A DNA stretch of 64,000 bases from Actinomucor elegans (lineage: Eukaryota; Mucoromycota; Mucoromycetes; Mucorales; Mucoraceae). The notes under the pieces were generated by a model. The model searched no databases and had not been told where the DNA came from. It worked only from the letters and a program-made list of their open reading frames with translations. This document shows positions 36,350 through 49,055 of this stretch, in pieces. Location of the stretch: contig JAMSLZ010000002.1 of assembly GCA_026027325.1 (NCBI GenBank), positions 1,922,001-1,986,000 on the forward strand, in the 5' to 3' direction. Position numbers and translations under genes: made by a program. Numbering within the stretch: the first letter of the stretch is position 1; each line of letters begins with the position of its first letter.

Positions 36350-37744
36350 TTCGAATAAAAAAAAAAGAGAAAATGACAAAAGAGAGTAATAATGGAAATA
36401 AGTGCAAGTTGATTTTTTTTTTCAAGCGCCGTCATGACGAAAGCTCGGCTGTTTGGAGTACATCATACTAGACTTTTTGAACGATTGGGTGAATCGAGTT
36501 TGACTTTGATATCAGTTCAATCTATCTATTGATTATATATATATATCCATATTCAGGGCAGTTAGTAATGTATAGTTTATTGGCCTAACAGAAGATATAG
36601 AAGTATTTTGAACAAAATGATTCAACTGTATAGACTCACAAAACATGAATCAGCTACAGGTTTTATGGTTATAAAGCCCAACCATGTCGATTCAACTGAT
36701 CCAAAACGATATCCACTCTGTCTCAAATCCAAAAGTAGAGTTAAAATCGAACTGACTGACATGTGCTTATGATCTGCACATTTTTTGGGCTCAACTATGC
36801 CAAGATCCGTAGTAACAGTTGCATTAATAGACTCGGTTAAACTCAATCTGAATTTGAAAAAAAAAAAAGAATCGTGTTCCGTTTTCATTTGATTGTCATG
36901 GAACAATTGCTTTTTGAACGAGCAACAAATACCGCTTTTTGAAACCAATTATCATTCACTTTAGATTTATTTATATATGGTCTTCCATCACTACTGGGCA
37001 AGAAAAAATTCAGATTTTTCAATAACTGGACCTACGATCATTCAGCAATCAAAAGTTATAATAGTATAATAGACACATTCTTTGTAATGCTATAGATATA
37101 ATGTTTCTCTAGATACAACGGCCCTTTCTGAACATGTAACGCTGATCGGTTAATGTTTTTTGACCAAGATCCCTGGAGTTGATTAGCTCGTTATGCTAAT
37201 TTTTAAGATACTATAATTTTGCGAAGCTCAAAGATTGAAAAAACTAGATCATAAAAGATGGTGAAGTATGTCTTAGCACTTTTCGAGCTTGATAACATTT
37301 GTATAAAATGTGAGGTTCATTCTAATGATGTTGATTTAGTGGATATGCAATAACCTATTTTAGAGAGCAAAAATGTAAATCTGCCAAAGTTTTCAAGTCG
37401 CCCATTTAATCTTGTTTATACAAAACAATTCAACGGAAAGAGTGCTTCCAAGTTCTATATATTCCTCGGATTCCTAATAAATGATTTGATAAAAGTATTA
37501 CAGAAGTTTTGCTGGTTTCTACAGATCAATTCTGTGGTGGCGACGCTACTCATCTCTATTAGATCCCTCAACCAAGTTCAGTTAGATATCGCATATCAAT
37601 TTTCCATGTTCAAAATGAGTTGGTTTTCACGCTATTTTATATAATTTTTTTATTTACATATGTATCTACGCACAGTGCATATAAAAATATAAACATGCTT
37701 TCTATCAAGTATATAATAGTGGCCTCTCTCCTCCCTCATTCGTA
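36350..37744. other. Intergenic spacer
   Basis: 1.4 kb upstream of the FIT gene and downstream of the Sey1 gene. A partial dispersed-repeat end occurs at 37561-37620 (GATATCGCATATCAATTTTCC...TTCAAAATGAG). No gene is supported. Confidence 0.55.
37561..37620 (+). repeat. Dispersed degenerate repeat, end fragment
   Basis: AGATCCCTCAACCAAGTTC, ATATCGCATATCAATTTTCC and CATGTTCAAAATGAG align with the junction part of copies 1 and 2. Confidence 0.45.
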
Positions 37745-40649
37745 TTAATCATTCTTATTTTTATGCATATCGTGCAATTCATACTGTTGAGGTTGAGGGT
37801 GCATAGTTTCTGCCAATCGAGCCTTTGCCATTCTGGTTGCTTCGTTTGTTACAGTGGTGACAATACGTTCAACAGGGCCCCACAAGTTTAATGCATAAAC
37901 AACGTATCCAATACTGACACACAGGATAAATAATACCAGATAGATAGGGCTTGTAAGAATAGTCATAAACTCGTTCCATCCAAGCACAATCATCATAATA
38001 ATGACCCAGGTGGGTACCTTGGCAGTAGTTGCAACAACAGATCGCTTGGCTTCCAAGTAGAAAGCATCTGATTCGCGTTTGAATCTATTGGTGATATCGA
38101 TTTGTTTTGCTTCACTGAGGATAATGAGCGATTGTTTAAAATCGAAATCATCAGTAGATTCAATATCTAAATCATCGTCTAAGCTCAAATCAATCTTGGA
38201 AAAGAGATGTACTAGTGTTAAAGTCTATAACAAAAAAGTTAAAACATGAATAATACACGTTTAGCCTTTGTCTTTACCTCGTCTCTAGCTTTTTTGAAAT
38301 GAGAATCAATATCATCTTCAGGTTTCCAAACTTTGGGTAAGCCTTTATCATCATAACGAAACTTTTCTTCGAATCTATAGTACCGAATTTAAGTAAACTG
38401 AAGCTGCTTTTCTGTTGACAAGTTTACCTGTTACGAAGCTTCAGTAATAACAAATTGTCAGCCAGCTCTTCATTAACTCTCTTACAGAGAATCACCCAAG
38501 CTCGTCTCTTCAAATCAACTATTGATTTCTCAATCTCTTTTTCCGAAGAATCAAAACCTAAAGATAAAAATAAGCATTTCTGAGCGTGAAAAAAGAAGCA
38601 TTTATACATACTTTTGGCCTTTTTGGCTAATAATTCTTGACCGTCAGATACTGTGGATTGATATGCTTCAATGATCTTATGCCACATATCTTTCTGAGGA
38701 CGGTTCAGTTCAACGGTAATAGGTTCGGCAAGTTCAGATCCCATTTGTTTTTCAAGCGTTTTGTTCATCTTTTTGAATTCTTCTACGCGTGCTTTTGATG
38801 AGATTTCAGTGAACTCTTCGTACAGTGCCTCTTCAATATGTGCAAAGGACCAATCCGTATCAGACAAAGACATAGCTTCAAAGGAAAGTGATGAGTTAAA
38901 CATAGTAGATACTATATAGGATACCAGTAATACCTTTTGCACCACTTAAAAAGTATTCAGTGGCTTCTTTACGACACGTTGACACCACCTGAGCAAAATT
39001 GTAAGCTGGGGATTCAAGTTGTTTCTTGAGGTTTTCATCAAACATGGTTACGGCCTTTTTGTGAAGGTTATTCAATTGACCAACGAAATAAACACCCAAT
39101 TGAGTGTTCAGTTTGCCCAGCATTTCAGTACGTTTCTTCTGATATACAGCTTGGTTATAGCGAGAAGCACTCTTATCGAACGTTTGAAGAGCTTGTTGTC
39201 TCATTTCATTCATTTTGCTACCTAATTCTGGAAGTATTTGGTTCTTTTCCAGGATGAGTGATTTGAAAGGATCAATCTGTTCCTTGAACACTTCAAAAGC
39301 AGCCTATGACATCAAAAATGGTTAGTTATGAATCAGTAACGATTATCTTTTGATTTACATTGGCGATTTCATCACATCTGTATTGTGCCAATAATTCTTG
39401 CTGAGTGGGCAAATCGAGATCTTTGTTGGTGAGGACTTTATCCCAAATGCTGGATGCATACATATTGTAACCATCGGCAGGAATACGCTTATGATATTCG
39501 GGGCGAAACACAAAGTCAGGGTTCTCTGGATCATTGAACCTAAAATGTAAGTATGTTTAACACATGCCATATGTAAATAATTACTAATATAAATATAATA
39601 CCTTGAACGAAGTTTCTTTACTTCTTGATCAAATTTATCAGGCAATAGTATCTTGTGAGGTAAACCAGTAAACATAAAGTCAAAATAGTCTGTGATTTTA
39701 CAATTCTCGAGACCTGCAGGCTTTGATAAACTTTCCCAAATCTTTTCAAGATCTGCCTTGAGGGTATTTGCCAAGTTTTCCAAAGGCGTAGTACCAACAA
39801 AATCGCGAATGACCATTAACAGTAGTGTCTTTTCCTTACTGTGACATAATCGTGATGTTAAAAAGTTCAGCAGATGGCTTCATTATATCTTTAGCTTACC
39901 TCTTTTGGTTTTGGAATAGTTGTAGATTTACTTCAAATACAGTCTTTAACAAGCCCATATTGGCGCCTTGATAAAGACCTACTTGGTGCTCCCAGAGATT
40001 GATAATAATGACTTCACTGGTCGCCATAGAAAATAAGGCAGATTTACGTTCAAAATCTTGATCTTCACCGCGCTCTCGACCATCTGTTCCTTCTACATCC
40101 ATCACAAGAACATGCATGCCTCTACCACGAGATAACCAGATACCTTTGGTCGTTTGCTGACGCTTATTTTCATCCATTTCGACAAAACTAGTGCCAAACA
40201 ACCTATTGAGCAAAGTACCTATACGTTATATGCATAAGTACTCATTGTTGAGGTAGTGAAAAAATCTGTGGGTTCCTACTTTACTTTTGCCAGTACTTTG
40301 AGATCCAAACACAGCAACTACATCATATTTAAAACCTGCTTCAGCTAGTCCCCAGCGTTTCATATACTCGGGCAGCTCTTCACTACATATAAGGCAGTAA
40401 ATAAGAATAAGTTCAATTTTACACGGTAAGCATACTTTACGTAAACTTCTGGTTTTCGTCAACTATTTGAAGACGAGGAATAGTTTCGACATCGTTCTCC
40501 CAATCTTGAATTAGATCGTTCTTTTTTGGTGTCAAGTTTTCTTCGGAAAACTCAGAAGTAATTGAAATGGGTATACCCTTGTCGGGTACAACGCTATCCT
40601 CGTTATTACGTGTATCCTTTTGAAATACAGTAGGTACGTTTGCTTCCAT
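37745..40649 (-). CDS. Sey1/RHD3 ER membrane-fusion GTPase
   Basis: Minus-strand exons 40649-40441, 40382-40285, 40218-39900, 39838-39602, 39539-39359, 39303-38934, 38875-38612, 38557-38428, 38374-38278, 38224-37745; 794 aa (yeast Sey1 is 776). The GTPase shows G1 FGSQSTGKS (96-103), G3 [15 protein letters not shown], and G4 RDF in [13 protein letters not shown] long helical bundle of ~450 residues follows. Two adjacent hydrophobic hairpin segments ([36 protein letters not shown]) and an amphipathic tail ([18 protein letters not shown]) end the protein. It tethers and fuses ER tubules, the role of atlastins in animals. The P-loop is split by intron 2 and restored in frame. The first 70 residues are disordered and acidic. 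Confidence 0.93.
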
Positions 40650-42596
40650 ATTAATAAGCAAATGAAAGAAGAAAAAAATGGTTTCATAAAAAAAAAAATG
40701 TCTGGTTTTTACAATTCGGAACACCGAGCGTATGACATACTGACAAACTCGCATTAAAAAAGTGTTGGGATCCGGGTTGCACTAATTCACGAAAATCTTA
40801 TGCAATCTTTTCGACTGATCTACCAGCCTCAAATTTGAGTACATCTTCTATTAAAGGATCAATTCCATGGTAGAGTCAACGTTTGATGAAGCAATTGTGC
40901 ATCTTCTGATAGAGCCATGACCCTTGACCTATTACTTGATCGGTATCAAATTTTAAAAAGGCAATCACTATACCTTTGGCTTTTAATAAGTGTTTAAATT
41001 TGGTTCTGGTGGGGTTTTTTGAATAAATCAACCATCAATTAACTCCAGGTGCTCGTTCCAATAATTGTCCAAGACGATATTTATTTAATAAGAACGTTTA
41101 AATAAAACCACACCATCTCAGTACAGTTTATAGAGAGTTATAATGGACGTCGAATTGCATAAAGCCTATTTTTTCTTCACTCTTGAAAAGAGAAAATATT
41201 TTTAATTAGCTGTGTTATCATTTTAAAGTGATGGTTGTGTGATGTTTGATGGCTATATGGTTTTCCGTTAACTAGAGCGACTTATGTATAATAATGAGTC
41301 AGCTCAATCATTCAGCTTAAGTAACAACAACTTGTTGGTTATTCCCTAGTTGTAGACCAGTGAGCTTGTAGGGCCTACTATAACAATAAACGAAAATAAG
41401 CATGGTCCTTTTCAAATAATAATTTGTTCATATCCAATAAGGGTTAGTTATTTATCCGTCGAATTTTATAAATCAATTATCTCCTTAGGTATCATTATCC
41501 TTTTTTTTTTATAGTAGATTAATTCATCAATTTCAAGCTGCAAAATCTATCAATGTTTTTATGGGGTACTCTCTAGCAATTCAATAGCAGCTGCATGACC
41601 AACAGTTGAATATACCTTGTCTTCAAATAAATTCATTAAAATCTGTGTCTATTAGGGCCTTCAAATAGGACATTTTCACGTATCTATTTCAAGAAAACGG
41701 TTGTAGTAGTAATATGGTAATTATTTATTGATAAAAACGAGTGATGCTTATACTAGTTTTGGAGCGCCGCGGTTACTCATAATAGTTAAGGAGCTAAAGA
41801 AATAATGGTATATTATAGCCTACAACACCTTAGAATATACAGAGTATAAGAGAGTGACAGATCAATGTTGGACAATAATCTATAGTAATCAAAGCTTATT
41901 ACACGTCGTTTTTAAAAAAAAATACAACAGTTTTTCTTGCGGAGTACAAAAATGCATTGGGCACTAAAAAAGTGCAATCGAAAAACTAAAATGGTTTTAT
42001 ACGGCACCGATTTATTGGAAAGAACCAAAAATATGAATTATAAAAGAAAATTACACATAAATAAGTCTTTTAATCCATCATGCATGTTATTATGTACGTC
42101 AGTTATTAAGCTTGCCTCGAAAATTACTTTTTCTTGGCCAAATTAATTCTGAAAAACTATCCTGGAGAGATATGTCTGGTTTATGAAATTATTTAATTGC
42201 CCTTCGGCAATTCAATATTAGCCCTTCTTTATGAATTTATATTGGCCCGCGGTGACTAGAAAGTAATAGGCTACTGTAACTACTCCGAGGTTCATATCAA
42301 TTTGAAGCAAGATTCACGCTATAAAGTTATAATACAGTTTACATCAAATTTAACTGTATATTGAATAGATGAAAAATGATACTGAATTTTGTATTAAGAT
42401 TTTCAGGCAATTTGAGAGTTTATGTGTCAGATCGGCTTTCAAACCTTGCGATTGCCATTGATAACAGCGACAAGGCTTTAAGAATATCCAATGCACCCGC
42501 TTAAGCGGAGTTGCCTCTTGCTTACCCGATGAGTTTCACTTAACATGTCTGTATCAACCGCTTTTCTTTCTTTCACTCTCAACTTTATTATATAAT
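40650..42596. other. Intergenic spacer between divergent genes
   Basis: 1.9 kb shared by Sey1 (minus) and the MAT2B-like gene (plus). Only AT-rich sequence and a small perfect hairpin at 42195-42212 (AATTGCC-CTTC-GGCAATT) are visible. Confidence 0.55.
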
Positions 42597-44021
42597 ATGA
42601 AGGCAGTTATCACAGGTGCTTCTGGACTTTTAGGCAGACCTACAGTCAACGCATTCAAGAATGCAGGTTATGATGGTAAGCCAAAAGCGCGCTCAAGTGT
42701 ATACAATCGAGATCCATTCTAGAGAATTTAACCCCTTGCTATTACTAGTTGTCGGTACAGCTTATTCTCGGGCCAAAGATGATTTAATCAAGGTATACTC
42801 AACGAGACGCACTATCCTTGTTCTCTGTCTAATTTTTTTTTCTTTTCTGCCTGATAGCTTGATTTGACAGATGCTGCTGCTGTGGAAGAGTTTTTTGAGG
42901 ATCAAAAGCCTGATGGTAATATGGATGTTTCTACGCGATAAAACAAAAACTTACCAATGGAGTGAATAGTCGTTGTCCACTGTGCTGCTGAGCGTCGTCC
43001 TGACGTTGCAGAACAAGATCATGATGGTGTTTTACGCGTAAATATGGCCCATAACATACTGGGGAGGTCTAGTATACTCACTTTCTTTTAGTTAAATGTA
43101 GAAACACCTAAACGCTTAGGAACGATCTGTAAACAGAAAGGTATTATGCTTATCTACATCAGTACCGATTACGTTTTTGATGGTACAACTCCTCCCTACG
43201 AGGTGGATGATAAGCCCAATCCTTTGCAATTTTATGGAGAAACCAAGTTGGCTGGTGAACAAGCTATTCAAGGCGTCAATAAAGACGCTGTCATTCTGCG
43301 TGTGCCAATCTTATATGGTAGTACTCAGTATAATGGAGAATCCGCTATTAACGTCTTGATCGATGTTGTGTTGGTAAGAACGTAACAAATCAGTGTTGGG
43401 ACTGCCCATTCATTGCCTTCCTATAGAACCATGATAAGCCTGCAACTGTAGATAATGTGTCTGCTCGTTATCCTACCAATGGTAAACTGAAAACATGCAT
43501 GACCATCATAATGTATTGCTAACAAGTTATATAGTTGAAGACGTCGCTCGTGTCCTTAAAGATTTAGCAGGTAACACTCCTTTTTTTTATAGCTATAACA
43601 CATTCTAATATTTGATGACCTATAGATGCCAAATTGAAGAACCATAAAGATATCAAAGGTATTTTCCACTTTACTGGTCAAGAAAGCATTACCAAATATC
43701 AAGTTTGTGGTGAGTTCTAAGATGAGAGTCTCTGTAATTGCTTATTAATGCGTTATAATATCATAGAAATCTTGGGCTCTATCTTGAGTCTTCCCATTGA
43801 TCATCTCACACCTCAGAATACTATTGATAAATCTGCCTCAGGTAAAAGATATATTACTAAACCATAGATGAAATAACTAACCGCCTCTATACAAATATTT
43901 AGTTTCTAGACCAGAGAATTCTCATTTATCTGTCAAGCGTTTACAAGAGAGTGGTATCGACACTAGCTATGTCAAATTGGGCAATTGGTTTTCTCAAAAT
44001 CTTTCACCTAAAACCAATTAA
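42597..44021 (+). CDS. RmlD/MAT2B-like NAD(P)-binding reductase (SDR fold)
   Basis: Ten exons, several very short: 42597-42675, 42749-42792, 42858-42915, 42970-43037, 43092-43373, 43427-43481, 43535-43570, 43626-43709, 43767-43841, 43903-44021; 299 aa. The nucleotide motif ITGASGLLGR (G-x-x-G-x-x-G) starts at residue 5; VVVHCAAERRPDV, YISTDYVFDGTTPPY and FYGETK (Y-x-x-x-K) follow. This is the dTDP-4-dehydrorhamnose reductase family, and the eukaryotic stand-alone form is the regulatory beta subunit of methionine adenosyltransferase. Fungi also use the fold for sugar-nucleotide reduction, so the precise role is open. A PSAM-type partner gene is not in the window. Confidence 0.85.
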
Positions 44022-44539
44022 TAAAAAAAAATCGTGCCTTCATGTAGATATAAACATGCTCTACCGTTATTAAAGCATTGTGTATTTAACAGAGCATATG
44101 AAAATGAACTGTATAGTAATTGTGATGTAAAGTTTTAAAAAAAATGTATGAGAATACTACCCCTTTTTTTAAAAAGCATAAGCTACCGTTAGTTATATAC
44201 AGAAAGCAATAAATATTGTTGATAGGCTAATAGTAAGAGAGGGTGGACTCAATTTGTGTTGACTATTATCAGTTTAACATAAATGATTATAAGAGTTGAA
44301 ATACCATAGTATAACATGATTCCTAGCAGATCCATAATAGCACAAATAATCGAGTATATATAATAACAATCTGTAGTGGTATAAAATTGGTTCTCAAGGA
44401 TATTAGAACCGGTTGATAATAATTATTGGGATATACTTGCAACAATTTTCTTGGTTTGAGGCTAAAGGGCTATTGCGGAATTCTGAATGAACATTTAGTT
44501 AGTAATAAGGAGATAGCCCATCGATTTCATAACTGAGCA
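44022..44539. other. Intergenic spacer
   Basis: About 520 bp after the MAT2B-like gene. AT-rich, no gene or repeat recognised. Confidence 0.5.
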
Positions 44540-45442
44540 CGAGTAGTAGCACGATTCTTGCCAGTTAATAGACCACCAACCAAGGGGGGACCAAGGAATA
44601 ACAGCGATACCACTGTCAGCACAATAAGGATACATTTCGCGCTCTTCTTCACGGTAGAGAGGATTGTACAGGTTTTGCATACTGACAAACTTGGCCCATC
44701 CATTCTTTTCTGCGATATTATTGGCCTTTTGGAATTCCCAAGCGTAACAAGAGCTGCAGCCAATGTATCTCACCTTTCCGGATCGGACGAGATCATTCAA
44801 AGCTTCCATGGTTTCTTCGATAGGTGTATTCTATACAAAAAGACATTAGTCAATGGTACTTTCGTGTATATTATTATAACACTTGCATGACCAAAACGAT
44901 AAATTTGGTATAAATCAATGCAATCTAAGCCAAGTCGTTCAAGTGAATTCTCGACAGCATCGAAAATATGCTTGCGAGACAGTCCATTTTGATTGATATA
45001 GTCTGCGACATTGCTAGCATCACTAGGGAGGGTGAAAGAGACTTCCCGAGTGACAGTAAAGAAGACTTTGGTGGCAACGACGATCTTTGAGCGAGGCACG
45101 TTGAATTTTTTGATAGCCTTGCCCAATATACGCTCGCTTTCCTATATGGTCGTTGTTATTAGAGATTTTGCTATACTACAAGAAGCTCAAGGGTTTATGC
45201 CACCAAAATAAGTATTAGCAGTATCAAAGCAATTGCTACCAGCATCATAAGCCTTTTTGATGAGATCAAGGGATTCTTCTTCTCCCTTAACCCAAGGCTG
45301 TCATTCTGGAGTACTATAAGACATACAACCAAAAGTAAAGCGCGATATCTAACTCAGAAATGATGAGATCGATTGAATTAATGGATGAACATGGATAACT
45401 ACACGAAAACCAATGTGGCCGAAACGAATATATCGCATCTTG
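44540..45442 (-). pseudogene. Broken aldo-keto reductase copy
   Basis: A minus-strand, decayed copy of the intact reductase at 46956-48195. From about 45442 it follows that gene exon by exon. Lesions: Trp codon changed to TGA at 45301-45303; the splice donor after the catalytic DTAN-Y segment changed from GGT|GT to GGC-AT; the catalytic His changed to Tyr (QIYRFGH for QIHRFDH); a one-base insertion in a C run near 44586 shifts the frame after VIPWSPL; and the last ~105 codons are missing. The start-proximal exon (the first ~14 residues of the intact protein) is also not matched. The terminal exon part keeps about 96% identity to the intact copy by eye, while the exon before it is much more diverged. 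No function is expected. Confidence 0.85.
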
Positions 45443-45572
45443 TTGAAAGTCATTTATAATTCAAAATATTTTATTTAAAGCTATGGCAGTAATTGAAATG
45501 AAAATACAATTAATTATACTTATATGCATTTTGTTGATTTAGCATAATGAATAGGCTCTAGATTAGTAGTGG

Positions 45573-45637
45573 CGCGGAAAACCGCGTTATCCCAAAATGA
45601 AAGCCTCTTACGCAAGCGTTTGAATAGGCTTGCGTAA
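45573..45637. repeat. Tandem pair of perfect hairpins
   Basis: A 5-bp GC stem with AAAA loop, then 21 nt later a 10-bp stem (TTACGCAAGC/GCTTGCGTAA) with a 10-nt loop. The GC content is far above the surroundings. Confidence 0.55.
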
Positions 45638-46888
45638 TGGAATACCTTATTTAGGATTGATTTCTCACCGCCGAAACATGATTTTGACTCAAAAGATGTG
45701 ATTGCCAAGCAATGTTATCGAGAACGTGTAACTTTTGTGTTAATAGAATTAATATCTGAGGTTAAGATTAATCATAGCAGATACCATAGCAAATATTGGC
45801 AACTTGGTGATTTTGCAACAGACACTGAGAGTTATATGGAATATAAGCTGATTTTTACTATAAAAAAGAGACTACAACAATTAGATCACGCTGAACGTGT
45901 GGTTTGTTTATTAATGTAAAAGAAAAACTAAAATCTTTATATTGCACAACTTGAGATCTATTAAATATTGTATTATCATTGAAAATCGGATTAAATGAGC
46001 TGAGAGCTTGAGCATGTATAGTACTTGTATATTGATATCGCATAGTGTCATATAGATACACGCTCGCCTTCAAGGTTGCATATTAGTTACCTCGCGAAAC
46101 CGTCAGATACCCTATAATTCATGTGCCATATTTTTAATAATAGCAAACTAAACTAACGTATTATATAGCAACAGAAAGAGAAATGCAAAATTTAATCAAT
46201 TTATTGTTGATCAACGACATAGAGGAAGAGTTAAAAACATTTGTTTTAGAGTATCGCCAGTATCATTCCTTTTCTCAAAAAAAAGTCAAACCTAACGAAG
46301 GTTCGACTTCCTAAAATATGAAATCATTTGTCTAGCTAGAAAGGACCAGCCTAGTTCAGAAAAATGGATGTCAAAGATAAAGAGAATTGATCTGCTCAAT
46401 ATCAATGATGATATTCAATGAAATGTTTAGCTGGGATCTGCACAGCTACCTATTCTCAACATAGGTCCAGCTTGGCTTGTATGTTCTATTCGTACGTATT
46501 GATGAGTCTGCATTAAACGGAGATGGCTTATGGGGTTCATCTTTTGAGTGATTTTTTTTTTATTATTAAACAGGGCGTAAAAAGAAGAAGGATAGAGAGA
46601 GAATTAAATTTAGAGTATCCGCTGCGAATACTTTAAAGTTAGTTGGATAGGTTATAATTCTGCTGTAAAGTAACTTTCAAGGCTTCTCGAAATCTTCCAC
46701 GGAGTTATTTATTTAGGCTAGTAGTAGTGTTCAGTACAGCGCTACTGCAACGGTTCGGATTGGAAATTCAATTATCCGCAACTGAATTCTTCCTATTTAG
46801 GATTTTTGTTACGCGTCCAATTCCCCAATTCCCTAAAAGTCAGTCCTTTCTTTGTGCTTCCTCAGAAACTGTACATGAAGCAGATAGA

Positions 46889-46896
46889 TATAAAAG
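46889..46896 (+). promoter_or_regulatory. TATA box of aldo-keto reductase gene
   Basis: TATAAAAG 60 bp before the ATG. Confidence 0.5.
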
Positions 46897-46955
46897 CAAG
46901 TCAATAAAACCTTGCTTTTTCGTTTTATATCAATCAAACTATTCTATTGAAAACA

Positions 46956-48195
46956 ATGTCTACTATTACTACTGAAACCAAGAAATCTCTTCCTAAGATG
47001 CAATATGTTCGCTTCGGAAATACCGGTTTAAGAGTAAGGAAATAATAAAACTCTTTTCGCATGAATTGAGTTCTGACGATGGCTTCAATGGTTAGGTATC
47101 GCGTTTTACTTTAGGTTGTATGTCTTATGGTACTCCAAAATGGCAGTCTTGGGTTAAAGGAGAAGAAGAATCCCTTGATCTCATCAAGAAGGCTTATGAT
47201 GCTGGTATCAACTTTTTCGATACTGCCAACGTATATTCTGCTGGTGTATGTAAATCAAATAAACCACATCACGTAGAGGATCTAATTGACACTCTCTATT
47301 GCTATATAGGAAAGTGAGCGTATCCTCGGTAAAGCTATCAAGAAGTTCAACTTTCCTCGATCCAAGATCGTCGTTGCTACCAAGGTCTACTTTGGCGTGG
47401 TAGATGATTTTAATGCAGCACGTCCTGGTCCTCTTGCTGATTCCAAGGGCTATATTAACCAAAACGGTTTATCCCGCAAGCACATCTTTGATGCTGTTGA
47501 CGCATCTCTTGAAAGACTTGGATTGGATTATATTGATTTATATCAAATTCATCGCTTTGACCATGTATGTATCACCACATATCCTATAGTCATATCCCAT
47601 GTACTTATTTTTTTTGTAGAACACACCTATCGAAGAAACCATGGAAGCTTTGAATGATCTCGTCCGATCCGGAAAGGTGAGATACATTGGCTGCAGCTCT
47701 TGTTACGCTTGGGAATTCCAAAAGGCCAATAATATTGCAGAAAAGAGAGGATGGGCCAAGTTTGTCAGTATGCAAAACTTGTACAATCTTCTCTACCGTG
47801 AAGAAGAGCGCGAAATGTACCCTTATTGTGCTGACAGTGGTATCGCTGTCATCCCTTGGTCTCCCTTGGCTAGAGGCATGTTGACTGGCAAGAATCGCTC
47901 CACAACTCGTGTAGAAAGCGATGCCTTTACAGATTTACTGTTTGCCAAAGAAGCTGAAAACAACGAATTGATTATTGATCGCGTATTGGAGTTAGCTAAA
48001 AAGTTGGGCCATTCACCTGCTCAAATTGCTTTAGCTTGGATGTTAACCAAGAGCGTTGTAACAAGTCCTATTGTAGGTATTGGTAGAGAAGAACACCTGT
48101 ATGATATCATTGGTTCATTGGATGTCAAGTTAAGTGAAGATGATATCAAGTATCTGGAAGAAGTATATAGCTCTCGTCAAGTTGTGGGTTTTTAA
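46956..48195 (+). CDS. Aldo-keto reductase (aryl-alcohol-dehydrogenase-like)
   Basis: Exons 46956-47033, 47096-47245, 47310-47564 and 47620-48195 give 352 aa. The (beta/alpha)8 catalytic tetrad is present: Asp68 and Tyr73 ([13 protein letters not shown]), Lys101 (VATKVYFG) and His157 (QIHRFDH). [22 protein letters not shown] and the cofactor loop [16 protein letters not shown] fit the AKR branch of NADP aryl-alcohol and versiconal-acetate-type reductases. The enzyme reduces aldehydes or ketones with NADPH in the cytosol; the natural substrate is unknown. All four exon junctions are phase 0. It lies head to head with a decayed relative 1.5 kb upstream, so the locus is an inverted duplication with one survivor. 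Confidence 0.92.
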
Positions 48196-49055
48196 TTAAA
48201 TAGCACTCTAAACAATAAACTCTGAATACTTGAATATTCAATTTTATAAAAGAAAAGGCACTCGTTTATCACTTAAAAAAGAATGAACAAAAAACGATTG
48301 CGTGCTCACATCTATTCCTTATATACGTTACAAAAAAAAAACATAATGAATATTTTCTAAATTTGTTTTGTTAAGAAATTATCTTGTTTCTAGCATCTCT
48401 GCTTTTATCAGCTTAACATCGTATCATTTGACTAGCTCATGTCCAGAATGAAGTATTACGTTTATTAGACGGTTAGCTGGCTAACATGCAACGAGTATAT
48501 TACATTTTAGAGATGCACTGTGAATTACAGGCATTATTTTCAATAAGCCAAATCTAATGATCTACGTATCTCTCGTTTGGACCTGGTCAAAGATCGCATC
48601 TGAATCGTGAAATATATCTATAATAAAGTACTACATTTATTTCAGCTTTTGTTTTTCTGGCAAATATGACAGGGTTTTCGTAGATTAATGATCGGCTGTA
48701 AATTACATGTATTTTATGTAATCTACATAAGCTTATACATCCACCAGTTAATCCGAGGTTTAAAATTGAGTCTGATTGATAGTGCAGGCTCATAACGAAC
48801 TGTTTCATTTAGTAGAATCACTGTTTAACTAATAGTACACTGAGTATGCAATGCAATAACGAATGGCAATAAGATACATAAATTATTGCGCAAACTTGAA
48901 CTAATAATCGATTCCGATTAAATGTCGCATTAGAGTAGTTTTTTATACTAAGAATGGATTACTGTACTTGCTGTTTATAATTAATAAGGCTAGCATTGTT
49001 TGCTTTTTCTTTCAGCATACACATTTATTATTGATAAAATTGTCTTCCAATAGAC
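48196..49055. other. Intergenic spacer between convergent genes, with repeat copies
   Basis: 860 bp containing a long copy of the dispersed repeat (48437-48602) and an end fragment at 48901-48935 (CGATTCCGATTAAATGTCGCATTAG). No gene is supported. Confidence 0.55.
48437..48602 (+). repeat. Dispersed degenerate repeat, copy 4
   Basis: Blocks in order: CATGTCCAGAATGAAG, ATTTTAGAGAT, AATGATCTACGTATCTCTCG and GGTCAAAGATCGCATC. The same order as copies 1 and 2. Confidence 0.55.

Larger units (their letters stand above)
45443..46955. other. Spacer between the inverted reductase copies, with hairpins
   Basis: 1.5 kb. Two perfect inverted repeats sit close together: CGCGG-AAAA-CCGCG at 45573-45586 and TTACGCAAGC...GCTTGCGTAA at 45608-45637 with a 10-nt loop. 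The TATA box of the intact gene lies at the right edge. No gene is supported. Confidence 0.5.

Noticed and set aside
38913..38934. 22-nt intron in Sey1 ending at CTATATAG
   Set aside because: Too short for splicing; the 58-nt intron to 38876 keeps phase and gives the expected AMSLSDTDW.
42195..42212. Perfect 7-bp hairpin (AATTGCC-CTTC-GGCAATT)
   Set aside because: Isolated, short and with no neighbouring transcript end; chance is enough to explain it.
44495..44809. A minus-strand frame that looks like an intact aldo-keto reductase C-terminus
   Set aside because: It is the frame-shifted last exon of the pseudogene; upstream nonsense and splice-donor loss show the locus is broken.
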